Below the pieces are notes generated by a model, which saw nothing but the letters and a program-made list of their open reading frames with translations, did not search any database and had not been told where the DNA came from. This document shows, one piece after another, positions 16,648 to 25,272 of a stretch of 64,000 bases of DNA. Within the stretch, counting starts at the first letter, position 1. Each line of letters opens with the position of its first letter. The translations under genes and the position numbers were made by a program. The stretch is from Deltaproteobacteria bacterium ADurb.Bin207 (GTDB lineage Bacteria > Myxococcota_A > Polyangia > Polyangiales > Polyangiaceae): the NCBI GenBank assembly GCA_002070115.1, contig MWCO01000027.1, positions 1 through 64,000 of the forward strand. Direction: 5' to 3'.

Positions 16648-18516
16648 TTGCGGTCGTGCTACGCTGTGGGGGTGCGATCCGCTGAACCTGCTGAACCTGC
16701 TGAACCCGCTTCGGTTTCCGAGCAACCGTCATCCCAAGACAATACCGATCCCACGCAAGAGCAATCGCAGGTTCGCGCGATCCAGGGTCTGTCGTCATTG
16801 CCTTTGGCTGAGCCGGTGTTGCCGGTGCATCCACGCACGCAGCCGCTCGAGATTTCGAGCACCCGTGTTCGGAGCTACCGTTTCATTCGCGCCTATCTGA
16901 CGACTTTTCAGGTTTGTTTCAGTTATTTATGGATCACCCTGGGCGGCAAACTCATGGGGCCCACGTGGATGCTGCAACGAATGGAGGCGGCTCATCCGCG
17001 AAATGCCAAAAGAGTCGAACGCACCATCGTTGCGCTACAAGGGCTCTTCATCAAAGTCGGCCAGTTGTTGAGCATCATGGCGAACTTCCTTCCGGAAGCG
17101 TTTCGCGCGGGGCTCCAAGGCCTACAAGATAGCGTCCCGCCTCGTCCTTTCGATCAGATTGCCGAACGGATTCAGATCGAATTTGGCAAACCGGTCGACG
17201 AAGTCTTCGATCGTTTTGAACGCAATCCCATCGCCAGCGCCAGTTTGGGACAAGTCCACGAAGCCTATCTCAAGGATGGCACCCACGTTGCCGTCAAGGT
17301 GCAACACAAAGACATCGACGAGGTGTGCCGTCTGGACCTCAAGACGATCCGTCGCATCATGCAGATCGTCAGCTTTTTTTTCCCCATCCAGGGCCTCGAG
17401 GTGAGTTACCGGCAAATCCGCGAGATGATCGGGCGGGAGTTGGACTTCAACGGCGAAGCAAGCAGCATCGAACGGATTTCCTCCCATTTTGCCAACGACC
17501 CGAACGTTGGATTTCCCTTGGTCATCCGCACGCATTCCACGGGCCGCGTGTTGACCACCACCTTCGTCGAAGGAATCAAGATCGGAGACGTGGCGCGTCT
17601 CGAACGAGCCGGCATCAACCGAACGGAACTCGCGCAACGGGTCGTGCGAACCTATTGTCAGATGATTTTCGTTGATGGCATGTACCACGCCGATCCTCAT
17701 CCCGGGAACATGCTCGTGACGCGTACGGGGAAGTTGATTCTCCTGGACTTTGGAGCGGTGGCCGTACTGTCCAACGAGATGCGCGAGGGGATTCCCGAGT
17801 TTCTCGAAGCGGCTCTTCGACGGGACACCGACCGGCTCATCCGGTCCATGCGCAAGATGGGTTTCATCTCCAAACGCTCGGATGCGGAGGTGAGCGAAAA
17901 GGTCATCGAATACCTGCATCATCGATTTCAAGAAGAGATCAAGCTCGAGAGCTTCAACCTCAAGGACATCAAAGTCGATCCACAACGAGGCTTCGAAAAC
18001 CTGATCGATCTTCATCGGATGAATATCGGGATGAAGGAGCTGTCGGGTTCATTTCAAGTACCGCAAGATTGGGTGCTTCTGGAACGAACCCTCATTTTGT
18101 TGACGGGTGTATGCACGAATCTCGATCCGAACATGAATCCCATGGACGTGATTCGCCCGTATCTCAAGGAGTTCGTGCTCGGAAATCGGGACTGGACCGA
18201 GATTGCGATGGAGGCGGCGAAAGACATGGCGATGCGGGCGGTGTCCCTGCCCGAAGATTTGCACAAGTACCTTTCGAAAGCGGTTCGGGGAGAACTCGAG
18301 GTGCGGGTGCGCGATGTTCGAGACGGGGCACGTCTGGTGTATGCCGCCACCCGGCAACTCATCTATGCGCTCACGGGAATTGCCTTCGGCATCTCCGGTC
18401 TTCAGCTCTATCTCGCAGGGGATACGGTATTGGCGCTGGGCTGCTTCGGCGGGGTGGGAACCATGGCCACGCTATTTGTCGCATCGACGATCTGGATACG
18501 GATTTCTCGACGTTGA
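16648..18516 (+). CDS. ABC1/UbiB/ADCK family protein kinase-like protein
   Basis: Atypical kinase-fold protein of the UbiB/AarF family, linked in other bacteria to ubiquinone synthesis and lipid homeostasis at the membrane. It has the KxGQ motif (LFIKVGQLLSIM), the Ala-rich loop NPIASASLGQVHEAYL, the catalytic-loop YHADPHPGNMLV and LDFGAVAVLS. Two hydrophobic segments close the C-terminus (GIAFGISGLQLYLAG, GTMATLFVASTIWI). 622 aa. The TTG start has AGGA upstream, but in-frame GTG codons at 16666 and 16672 are alternatives, since the first about 70 residues are low-complexity AEPAEPAEP. Confidence 0.9.
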   Translation: MRSCYAVGVRSAEPAEPAEPASVSEQPSSQDNTDPTQEQSQVRAIQGLSSLPLAEPVLPVHPRTQPLEISSTRVRSYRFIRAYLTTFQVCFSYLWITLGGKLMGPTWMLQRMEAAHPRNAKRVERTIVALQGLFIKVGQLLSIMANFLPEAFRAGLQGLQDSVPPRPFDQIAERIQIEFGKPVDEVFDRFERNPIASASLGQVHEAYLKDGTHVAVKVQHKDIDEVCRLDLKTIRRIMQIVSFFFPIQGLEVSYRQIREMIGRELDFNGEASSIERISSHFANDPNVGFPLVIRTHSTGRVLTTTFVEGIKIGDVARLERAGINRTELAQRVVRTYCQMIFVDGMYHADPHPGNMLVTRTGKLILLDFGAVAVLSNEMREGIPEFLEAALRRDTDRLIRSMRKMGFISKRSDAEVSEKVIEYLHHRFQEEIKLESFNLKDIKVDPQRGFENLIDLHRMNIGMKELSGSFQVPQDWVLLERTLILLTGVCTNLDPNMNPMDVIRPYLKEFVLGNRDWTEIAMEAAKDMAMRAVSLPEDLHKYLSKAVRGELEVRVRDVRDGARLVYAATRQLIYALTGIAFGISGLQLYLAGDTVLALGCFGGVGTMATLFVASTIWIRISRR

Positions 18517-18574
18517 GCCCGGACGGACCCGGTTATTTACCGAGGAGGGGCGATGGGAAGGAAGGGGGAAAGCG

Positions 18575-19639
18575 CTATCCGACGAGGGTTTTGCCCACGG
18601 AACCAAGGTCCGCGAAGGCTTCTTGCAGGCGTTCTACGATGCCTTGTTCCGCGGCGCGCAGGTACTTGCGCGGGTCATAGAACTTTTTGTACGGCGTGCC
18701 ATCGTCGGGATCGACCTGCACTTTGAATGCTTTGGGATTTTTCTCGACATAAGCGCCGATCGGCTGCGAGAAAGCGAATTGGGTATCCGTATCGATGTTC
18801 ATTTTGAACACGCCGTACGATACCGCTTGATGGATTTTTTCTTTCTCGGAACCCGAGCCACCGTGGAACACGAGATGCAGCGGATTTTTTCCCGTGTTAT
18901 GCGTTTTTTGAACGAGCGACTGGGAGGCTTCGAGGATTTCCGGACGAAGTTTCACATTGCCTGGCTTGTACACGCCATGCACATTGCCGAACGAGGCAGC
19001 AATTGAAAAGTGTCCGAGTTTATTGAGTTTTTCGTAAGCGCGCAACACGTCCTGCGGCTGGGTATACAGCTTGGAATTGTCGATGGATTCGAGGTCTTGC
19101 CCAACGCCATCCTCCTCGCCACCGGTGACGCCCAATTCGAATTCGAGGCTCATGCCGAGTTTGGTCATCCGTGGAAGGATTCGCGCACACTCGCCGAGAT
19201 TGAACTCGAGTGTTTCTTCCGACAAGTCCAGCATGTGGGAGCTGAACAAGGGACGTCCGGTTTTTTCGAAATGTTTCTCGCTGTAGCCGATGAGCGCTTC
19301 CACCCACGGAATGAGCTTTTTATTCGCGTGATCGGTGTGCATGGCCACACAGATGCCGTAATGCTCCGCCACGAGATGCGCGTGTTGGGCAGCGGCAACG
19401 GCACCGATGACCTTGGCCTGGAAACCATCGGCAATGCCATTGCCAGCGTAGAATTGGGCACCGCTGTTGGACAGTTGAATGATGACATCGCTTTTGGCCT
19501 TGGCAGCGGCTTCGAGCACGGCATTGAGCGTGTTGGTGCTCGTGACGTTGACCGCGGGCAACGCGTATCCACCAGCCTTGGCTGCATCCACTAGCTTCTT
19601 GTACTCGTCTCCGGTGACGACACCAGGTTTCAAGCTCAT
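18575..19639 (-). CDS. fbaA: Class II fructose-bisphosphate aldolase
   Basis: Zinc-dependent aldolase of glycolysis/gluconeogenesis converting fructose-1,6-bisphosphate to DHAP and G3P. The metal-site histidines are visible in AMHTDHANK, NVHGVYKPGNV and LVFHGGSGS, with the catalytic-Asp region HTDH and NIDTDTQFAF near the C-terminus. It is of class IIA type (E. coli FbaA-like, 354 aa). Start MSLKPGVV with GAGGAG upstream. Single gene, convergent with the ABC1 kinase gene. Confidence 0.96.
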   Translation of the reverse strand: MSLKPGVVTGDEYKKLVDAAKAGGYALPAVNVTSTNTLNAVLEAAAKAKSDVIIQLSNSGAQFYAGNGIADGFQAKVIGAVAAAQHAHLVAEHYGICVAMHTDHANKKLIPWVEALIGYSEKHFEKTGRPLFSSHMLDLSEETLEFNLGECARILPRMTKLGMSLEFELGVTGGEEDGVGQDLESIDNSKLYTQPQDVLRAYEKLNKLGHFSIAASFGNVHGVYKPGNVKLRPEILEASQSLVQKTHNTGKNPLHLVFHGGSGSEKEKIHQAVSYGVFKMNIDTDTQFAFSQPIGAYVEKNPKAFKVQVDPDDGTPYKKFYDPRKYLRAAEQGIVERLQEAFADLGSVGKTLVG

Positions 19640-19762
19640 GATATGATCTCCTCGATACGATCCCGAAAACGCGTTCCGGGAGTTGGTCCACGCGGACCCA
19701 CCTTTCCTAGTAGGAGTCGACGGGCGCGGCAACCCGGCCCAACAAAACACCCAAAAGTACCA

Positions 19763-20362
19763 TCAGCAGGCCACCAGTTTGCTCGCCACTTCCGCCACTC
19801 GTTTTCCGAGGTAGCGGCCGTGAGCCAGGTCTGCTTGTCCGACGGGGCCGCCGGAGCCAACGGTGACGGAAGGACCGTAGGGATTGCCTCCAGAGGCAAA
19901 AACAAGGGGGTCCGTATACCCCGGAGGCACGATGAAACCGCCGTAATGATAGACGGTATTGAACAGGGCAAGCAGGGTGGATTCCTGACCACCATGGGCA
20001 TTTTGGGCCGAGGTGAACCCCGCGTAGACCTTGTTGGACAACTTGCCTTGCAGCCACAGTCCAGCGGTGGTGTCGATGAAGGCTTTGAGTTGGGAGGCGA
20101 TGTTGCCGAAACGGGTGGGGGTGCCGAAAATGATGGCGTCAGCCCATTCGAGATCGTCGAGGCTGGCCCGGGGATCGTTTTGATGGGCATCGACGAAGGA
20201 CCGCCATGCGGGATTGCGGCTGATGGCCGCATCGGGCGCGGTTTCGGCCACCAGACGGACTCTTACTTCAGCTCCCGCTTCCTTGGCCCCCTCGGCGACT
20301 GCCCGAGCCATGGCTTCGTTCGTTCCCGTGGAAGAATAATAAATGATCGCAACTTTGGTCAT
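19763..20362 (-). CDS. wrbA: NAD(P)H:quinone oxidoreductase WrbA
   Basis: Flavodoxin-fold FMN enzyme performing two-electron quinone reduction in the cytosol. FMN phosphate-binding loop YYSSTGTNEAMA at the N-terminus; IIFGTPTRFGNIASQ and FTSAQNAHGGQESTLLALFN are WrbA signatures; the C-terminus has ARYLGKRVAEVA-type ending. 199 aa, the normal length. Co-directional with and upstream of fbaA by 123 bases; divergent from the LolC/E gene. Confidence 0.96.
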   Translation of the reverse strand: MTKVAIIYYSSTGTNEAMARAVAEGAKEAGAEVRVRLVAETAPDAAISRNPAWRSFVDAHQNDPRASLDDLEWADAIIFGTPTRFGNIASQLKAFIDTTAGLWLQGKLSNKVYAGFTSAQNAHGGQESTLLALFNTVYHYGGFIVPPGYTDPLVFASGGNPYGPSVTVGSGGPVGQADLAHGRYLGKRVAEVASKLVAC

Positions 20363-20517
20363 CAGGTTCTCCGTTCGAAGGGGGCGATTGAGGCTCAGAA
20401 GATAGGGTGGTGCGACCGATTGGCAAGCCCATGGAGTGCTGCCCCAGGCACGGACCGACACGTTCACACACACGACACTCGCTTTGGTTGGCTTCCCCTG
20501 CTAACAGAATCGCCAGC

Positions 20518-22167
20518 ATGGGTTACCCGTTGCAAATCGCCACCCGCTACCTCGGCGCGAAGTCCAAAGGTGCTTTCGTCTCTGTCGGCACTGCTTTCGC
20601 CATTCTCGGCGTGACCTTGGGGGTAGCCGCCCTGCTCACGGTCATGAGTGTCACGGGCGGTTTCCAATCCGAGTTTCGGAAAAAAGTGCTTGGGGTCAAC
20701 GCTCACGTGCTCGTGCTCAAGTACTCCTCGGATTTCCGTGAGTACCGAGAAATCATGGCCATGATGCGGGAAGTACCCGGAATCATTGGAGTTGCTCCGT
20801 TCACCATCAACCCCATGATGGTCTCCCACAAGGAAAAAACGGCGACCGGCGTGCTCGTCAAGGGGGTCGATCCCGAATTGATGCCGACCGTGCTCGATTT
20901 GCCGAGTCACATCAAAGAAGGGGGCTCGTTGCACGGGCTTCGAAAGCCGGGCGCGACGCCACCAGAACGAAAAACGCGCGGAGGCATCACCCCCGCCTCC
21001 AAACCCTTGCCCTTGGGATCCAAAACCGCGGAACCGAAGGATGGCGGAACCGAACGCGACGACGCCGGAAGAAACATCACGTTGCTGCGAGCCATCGAGG
21101 ATTCGATCCGAGAAGACGAGCGCAACGCCAAGCCCAAACCACCAGAGGGTCCCCCAGACGGAATCGACGAAATCCTCGAAGTGGAACACCAACCGCCCCC
21201 GCTAGATCCTTCTTCCGACACTCTCGACGCCGGGGTCGCCGCCGATGTCATGGTGGGCTCGGTCGTTCCCGAAGGCGGCTACAAAAGCCAACTCCCCGAC
21301 CCTGAAGACGATCTTCCCGAAGACGTGGCACCCGACCCGTGCAATAGCCCGGAAGCCGTCGCACAACTGCCCGGCATCGTCGTCGGCAATACCCTCGCAC
21401 AAAACCTATCCGTTCAGGTCGGTGACTGCTTGCAAGTCACATCCCCGACCATCGGTTTCTCGTATTCCGGAGGCGTGATTCGCCCTCCCGTCGCCAAACA
21501 ATTCAAAGTCATCGCCATCTTCGAGGCCGGATTCGATCAATACGACTCCAAGCTCGTGTACGTGGACCTGTATGAAGCCCAACGCTTTCAAGACTACGGC
21601 GACAGCGTCACGGGCGTCGAAGCCAAGGTGCGGGACATCGATGAAGCAGGAAAAATCGAGCTGGACGTTGCCAGCCGTCTGTCCTCCAACTTGTACAGCA
21701 CCATGGATTGGGAAGACCTGAACCACGGCCTTTTCACCGCCTTGAGAATCCAAAAAATCGGCATGAGCGCCGTGCTCGCACTCATTATCTTCGTGGCGGC
21801 CTTCACGGTCATTGCCACACTCATCATGCTCGTATTGGAAAAGAAAAAGGAAATCGCCGTACTCAAAGCCATGGGGGCAAGCGATGTCGCGATTTTGCGG
21901 ATTTTCGTTTATCAAGGCGGTATCATCGGGGTCATGGGTACCGCGCTGGGCCTCGGCTTGGGCCTGGCCGTCTGCAAAGGTCTGCTCGTCTATGGCTTCC
22001 CCCTCGACCCCAAAGTCTACTTCATCTCCACCTTGCCGGTCGAAGTCCGCCCCACCGAATTCATCATCACCGGCGCCATTGCCCTGACCCTCTGCCTCAT
22101 TGCCACCGTCATCCCCTCGCTCTATGCCGCCCGGCTCCGTCCAGCCGATGGCGTGCGCCCAGAATGA
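20518..22167 (+). CDS. LolC/LolE-type permease with long acidic/Pro-rich insert
   Basis: Inner-membrane MacB/FtsX-type permease that works with the ATPase LolD to release lipoproteins toward the outer membrane. N-terminal YPLQIATRYLGAKSKGAFVSVG is the LolCE start signature. There are four membrane spans, with LEKKKEIAVLKAMGASDVAILRIF after the second. 549 aa against about 400 for typical LolC/E: residues about 135-280 are a low-complexity Pro/Asp/Glu-rich insert (PKPPEGPPDGIDEILEVEHQ) in the periplasmic domain. No lolD is adjacent, so it is an orphan here. Whether it is LolC, LolE or LolF-like cannot be told. Confidence 0.88.
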   Translation: MGYPLQIATRYLGAKSKGAFVSVGTAFAILGVTLGVAALLTVMSVTGGFQSEFRKKVLGVNAHVLVLKYSSDFREYREIMAMMREVPGIIGVAPFTINPMMVSHKEKTATGVLVKGVDPELMPTVLDLPSHIKEGGSLHGLRKPGATPPERKTRGGITPASKPLPLGSKTAEPKDGGTERDDAGRNITLLRAIEDSIREDERNAKPKPPEGPPDGIDEILEVEHQPPPLDPSSDTLDAGVAADVMVGSVVPEGGYKSQLPDPEDDLPEDVAPDPCNSPEAVAQLPGIVVGNTLAQNLSVQVGDCLQVTSPTIGFSYSGGVIRPPVAKQFKVIAIFEAGFDQYDSKLVYVDLYEAQRFQDYGDSVTGVEAKVRDIDEAGKIELDVASRLSSNLYSTMDWEDLNHGLFTALRIQKIGMSAVLALIIFVAAFTVIATLIMLVLEKKKEIAVLKAMGASDVAILRIFVYQGGIIGVMGTALGLGLGLAVCKGLLVYGFPLDPKVYFISTLPVEVRPTEFIITGAIALTLCLIATVIPSLYAARLRPADGVRPE

Positions 22168-22538
22168 AATCCTCGGCGTTCGAAACCCTTCTCGAGCCCT
22201 TTCGCCTTTTGTCTTTCCTGTCCCGCAATCCAATCCCTACGCCATCTCCCCTATATTTGTAACTAATTGAATTTACATTGTTTTTTCTATGATCCTGCCG
22301 ACGAACCGGAGCCAGGATCGCAAAACGCCGAAACGCCGGATGACTATCGGTTTTTGGCCAGGTCACGACATACCGTCACTTGGCTTTGCCTTGTCGTATC
22401 CGCAAAGGTGCCGCCTTGCTCCCATGGCCTACGAAAAGCAGCAACAACGTTAGCTCCTCGTGGGCATCGTCGTCATTGGCATCGTCGATGCATTCGGGCT
22501 CGACGCGGCTTGGAACCGCCGCGTTTCAGGAGTTCGAC
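22168..22538. other. Spacer with AT-rich motif copy
   Basis: 371 bases between the LolC/E gene and the next lipoprotein gene. It contains the best-conserved copy of the AT-rich motif (22259-22286). No further gene or clear terminator seen. Confidence 0.5.
22259..22286 (+). repeat. AT-rich dispersed motif, copy 6 (best match)
   Basis: GTAACTAATTGAATTTACA then TTGTTTTTT. Shares 25 of 28 positions with copy 1 and its 15-base core CTAATTGAATTTACA exactly with the copy at 31784-31814. Confidence 0.6.
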
Positions 22539-22973
22539 ATGCGAAAGTTCTTCGTTTTTTTGCTCAGTCTGACCTTCATGGCTTGCGCGCAGGCACCGGA
22601 AGAGGAAACGGTGGCCGGCGAAGCGTTGGCTTCCCTTGATGCGACACAAAGCCCAGAGGCCACCATCCTTCAAATTGCCAACGAGTTTTCGCGCGACGAT
22701 CTTCTCGCCCATGACGTCGAGCCCGCGGTTGCGGACGCTATTGTGTTGGCGCGGCAGCATGGGCCGTTCACATCACCGGCGCAGGTCGAGCAAGCGATGA
22801 CCATGTCCTTGTATTCCACGAATCCGCTTTGCTCCTATTATCAGGGGATGGCGCAGTATTATACGATCCGAGCCTTGCAATGCGCCTACTCGATATGTGC
22901 GCCCATGAGCCCCTGGTATGCGTTCATGGCTCAGTACTACCAGGGGTTGTGGGAGGCGAATTGTTCGAGCTGA
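22539..22973 (+). CDS. Small lipoprotein with helix-hairpin-helix-like segment
   Basis: 144 aa. ATG of MRKFFVFLL with AGGAG six bases upstream; lipobox-like LTFMAC near residue 16. The segment ILQIANEFSRDDLLAHDVEP followed by AVADAIVLARQHGPFTS resembles a ComEA/T2SK-type HhH repeat (hairpin, then IVxxRxxxGPF). The C-terminal part is Tyr/Met-rich with QGMAQYY twice and three to four cysteines. An HhH outside the cytoplasm suggests DNA or protein binding at the envelope. Function unknown. It precedes panC by 51 bases. Confidence 0.7.
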   Translation: MRKFFVFLLSLTFMACAQAPEEETVAGEALASLDATQSPEATILQIANEFSRDDLLAHDVEPAVADAIVLARQHGPFTSPAQVEQAMTMSLYSTNPLCSYYQGMAQYYTIRALQCAYSICAPMSPWYAFMAQYYQGLWEANCSS

Positions 22974-23024
22974 TCATCGCGCCTGCCTCTTGCAATTCGT
23001 CTCGCCTCCGCGTTGGATCCACGC

Positions 23025-23918
23025 ATGATCTCGGGATCGCTGCCCATTTACACCGACCTATCCACGTATCGACAAGCTTGTGATCGAGCGCGCGCGCAAG
23101 AAAAGCGCGTCGGGCTGGTTCCCACGATGGGGGCTTTGCATGACGGCCATTTCGCGCTCATCGACGAGGCCCGTCGTCATGCCGATTTCGTGGTTGTCAG
23201 TATTTTCGTCAACCCGACACAATTTGGTCCTTCCGAAGACTTGGACAAGTACCCCCGCACGTGGGAAAGCGATGTGGAGGGATGCATTTCCCACGGCGCT
23301 TCCTGCGTATTTCACCCATCCGTGCCCACCATGTATCCGGCGGGGGAGCAGACGCGAGTACGGGTTGGCGCGATCGCCGAGCCGCTTTGTGGAGCTTTTC
23401 GCGCGGGGCATTTCGAAGGCGTCGCCACCATCGTGACGAAACTTTTTGCGGCCACCGGACCGTGTGTGGCGGTGTTTGGCCGCAAGGATTACCAACAGAT
23501 CAAGGTCATCGAGAGGCTGACGACGGACTTATTGCTTCCGGTCACGATTGTGGGCCATCCGACGGTACGAGAGGCGGATGGTTTGGCGATGAGCAGCCGC
23601 AACCGTTACTTGAATGAAGAGCAAAGACAGCGTGCGGCAGCGATTCCCCGTGGACTTAACCGCGCCGTTCGCGCCTACGAACGAGGTGAACGAAAGGTGG
23701 CCTCGTTGCGCCACGAGGTTGTATCGTGTGTCGCACCGGTCGCGGATAGCATCGATTACGTTGAGATTGCGGATGCGGATACGCTCGAGCCGATGGATGA
23801 GCAGCGGCATATCGCTCACCGAGCCTTGATTGCGCTTGCCATTCGCGTGGGTCCTGCACGACTCATTGACAATATCGTGCTTGGCGAGGATCCTCCTATC
23901 AAAGGACAAGCGGAATGA
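23025..23918 (+). CDS. panC: Pantothenate synthetase
   Basis: ATP-dependent ligation of pantoate and beta-alanine in coenzyme A synthesis. Motifs: [16 protein letters not shown] (ATP site), [24 protein letters not shown], and MSSRNRYL (KMSKS-like). 297 aa, normal. ATG 23025 is preferred to the TTG four codons earlier. The last codons overlap tmk by four bases (ATGA), so the two are co-translated. Confidence 0.96.
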   Translation: MISGSLPIYTDLSTYRQACDRARAQEKRVGLVPTMGALHDGHFALIDEARRHADFVVVSIFVNPTQFGPSEDLDKYPRTWESDVEGCISHGASCVFHPSVPTMYPAGEQTRVRVGAIAEPLCGAFRAGHFEGVATIVTKLFAATGPCVAVFGRKDYQQIKVIERLTTDLLLPVTIVGHPTVREADGLAMSSRNRYLNEEQRQRAAAIPRGLNRAVRAYERGERKVASLRHEVVSCVAPVADSIDYVEIADADTLEPMDEQRHIAHRALIALAIRVGPARLIDNIVLGEDPPIKGQAE

Positions 23919-24574
23919 TCGAAGGTCAATTCATCGTTCTGGAAGGAATCGACGGTTCAGGGACATCGACGCAAGCCGCTCTTCTTGGGCAATGGTATCG
24001 CAACCAGGGCTTACCTGTTCTGGTCACGCGCGAACCCTCGGAAGGGCCTATCGGAGCGATGATCCGCCAAGTGCTCACGCATCGCCTGGTGGTAAGTGGC
24101 ATCGCAGGACCGCGCGCGCCAACCTGGGCAACCATGGCCTTGCTCTTTGCCGCGGACCGACTCGATCATCTCGATTCCTTGATTGTCCGCAACCTGATGG
24201 ATGGTGTGACCGTCATCAGCGATCGCTTCGATCTGTCCAGCATTGCGTATCAATCCATCACGAGCGCGGCAGAGGTCGACCCTTCCGTCGTCGAGTGGGT
24301 ACAAACGATCAACGGCCGAGCGAGGCGTCCGGACTTGACCATCGTTCTCGACGTTCGCCCTGAGATCGCGGCACGTCGGCGCGAGCAGCGATCGTACTCG
24401 ACGGAATTATATGAAGACAGCGTATTGCAAGAAGCGTTGGCGAAAGCTTATGAGACGGCGGAGGCATGGGTTCCCCGGGATCTTGTCGTCCATATCGATG
24501 GCAATCCCGATGAGCAGACCGTGCATGAACGAATCGTTGCCGAGGTACGTCGTTTTCGGGGAGACAAGCGATAG
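23915..24574 (+). CDS. tmk: Thymidylate kinase
   Basis: Phosphorylates dTMP to dTDP. P-loop [11 protein letters not shown] at residues 8-18, TREPSEG dTMP-contact motif, DRFDLSS (DR[YFH] motif), and a LID-like RRREQRS. 219 aa, typical. Overlaps panC by ATGA. Confidence 0.95.
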   Translation: MIEGQFIVLEGIDGSGTSTQAALLGQWYRNQGLPVLVTREPSEGPIGAMIRQVLTHRLVVSGIAGPRAPTWATMALLFAADRLDHLDSLIVRNLMDGVTVISDRFDLSSIAYQSITSAAEVDPSVVEWVQTINGRARRPDLTIVLDVRPEIAARRREQRSYSTELYEDSVLQEALAKAYETAEAWVPRDLVVHIDGNPDEQTVHERIVAEVRRFRGDKR

Positions 24575-24644
24575 TGTGATGACAAGGTCTCCTCGGAGGC
24601 GGGAAGACTTGGCCACCGATCGCGTCTAGCGATAAGCAGGGAGG

Positions 24645-25232
24645 GTGCGAGTTCAAAGGTCATTTTTTTGGGGATTGTGGATGGTGCTTGGAATGGCGAC
24701 GTTTTCGTGTGCCGAAAACACGCCCGCGCCGGTGACTCCGAAAACCGCCGAGGCGCCGCCTCCGCTTCCGGAGCCGAGCGCACTGCCCAAAGGGCATGTG
24801 TGGCGGTATCAAGTCATGGAGGTGTTATCCCCTGGGCTCGGGGCGTTTCTTCAACGCCTGGATGTCAAAGAAAAAATGGTCGATGGCCGATTTTACGGCT
24901 TCCAGATCGTGGCCCTGACCGGCGACCCCGACTTTTGGCAAGGCACGGACCTGCGCGCGGGCGATGTGATCACGAGCGTCAATGCATCTCCCATCGGCCA
25001 TTACGACGAGGCATTTCGCGTTTGGCAATCGTTGGCCACCGCACCCCAAATCGTGGTGGCCTATGAACGCGGCACAGAGCAGCGCGAAATCCGGATCATC
25101 ATTCACGAAGACGATGATTCCGCCTCGAAAGCTCCCCCTGCGGATACGGGCAAATCCTCCGCGCAGCCGACGCCTTCGGCTTCCGTGGCTCCCGCGGTTT
25201 CCTCGGCCCCCAGCCCTTCGAAGCAGCCGTAA
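24645..25232 (+). CDS. Lipoprotein with GspC/PDZ-like domain
   Basis: 195 aa from a GTG with GGGAGG just upstream. Signal segment FFWGLWMVLGMATFSC; then a Pro-rich linker. Residues about 45-155 look like a PDZ domain: ALPKGHVWRYQVMEVLSPG, FYGFQIVALTGD, LRAGDVITSVNASPIGHYDE, VAYERGTEQREI, the GDxIxxVNGxPI pattern of GspC/DegS domains. A Ser/Ala/Pro tail closes it. Probably periplasmic, binding a peptide or secretion partner; the ligand is unknown. The stop codon is inside an AT-rich motif copy. Confidence 0.75.
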   Translation: MRVQRSFFWGLWMVLGMATFSCAENTPAPVTPKTAEAPPPLPEPSALPKGHVWRYQVMEVLSPGLGAFLQRLDVKEKMVDGRFYGFQIVALTGDPDFWQGTDLRAGDVITSVNASPIGHYDEAFRVWQSLATAPQIVVAYERGTEQREIRIIIHEDDDSASKAPPADTGKSSAQPTPSASVAPAVSSAPSPSKQP

Positions 25233-25259
25233 CCTATTGAATTATAAGCAGTTTAAATG
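25229..25259 (+). repeat. AT-rich dispersed motif, copy 7
   Basis: GTAACCTATTGAATTATAAG then CAGTTTAAATG, a looser match. It overlaps the stop codon of the PDZ lipoprotein and fills the convergent spacer with the acyl-CoA dehydrogenase gene. Confidence 0.4.
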
Positions 25260-25272
25260 ATCCCCGCTAGAG

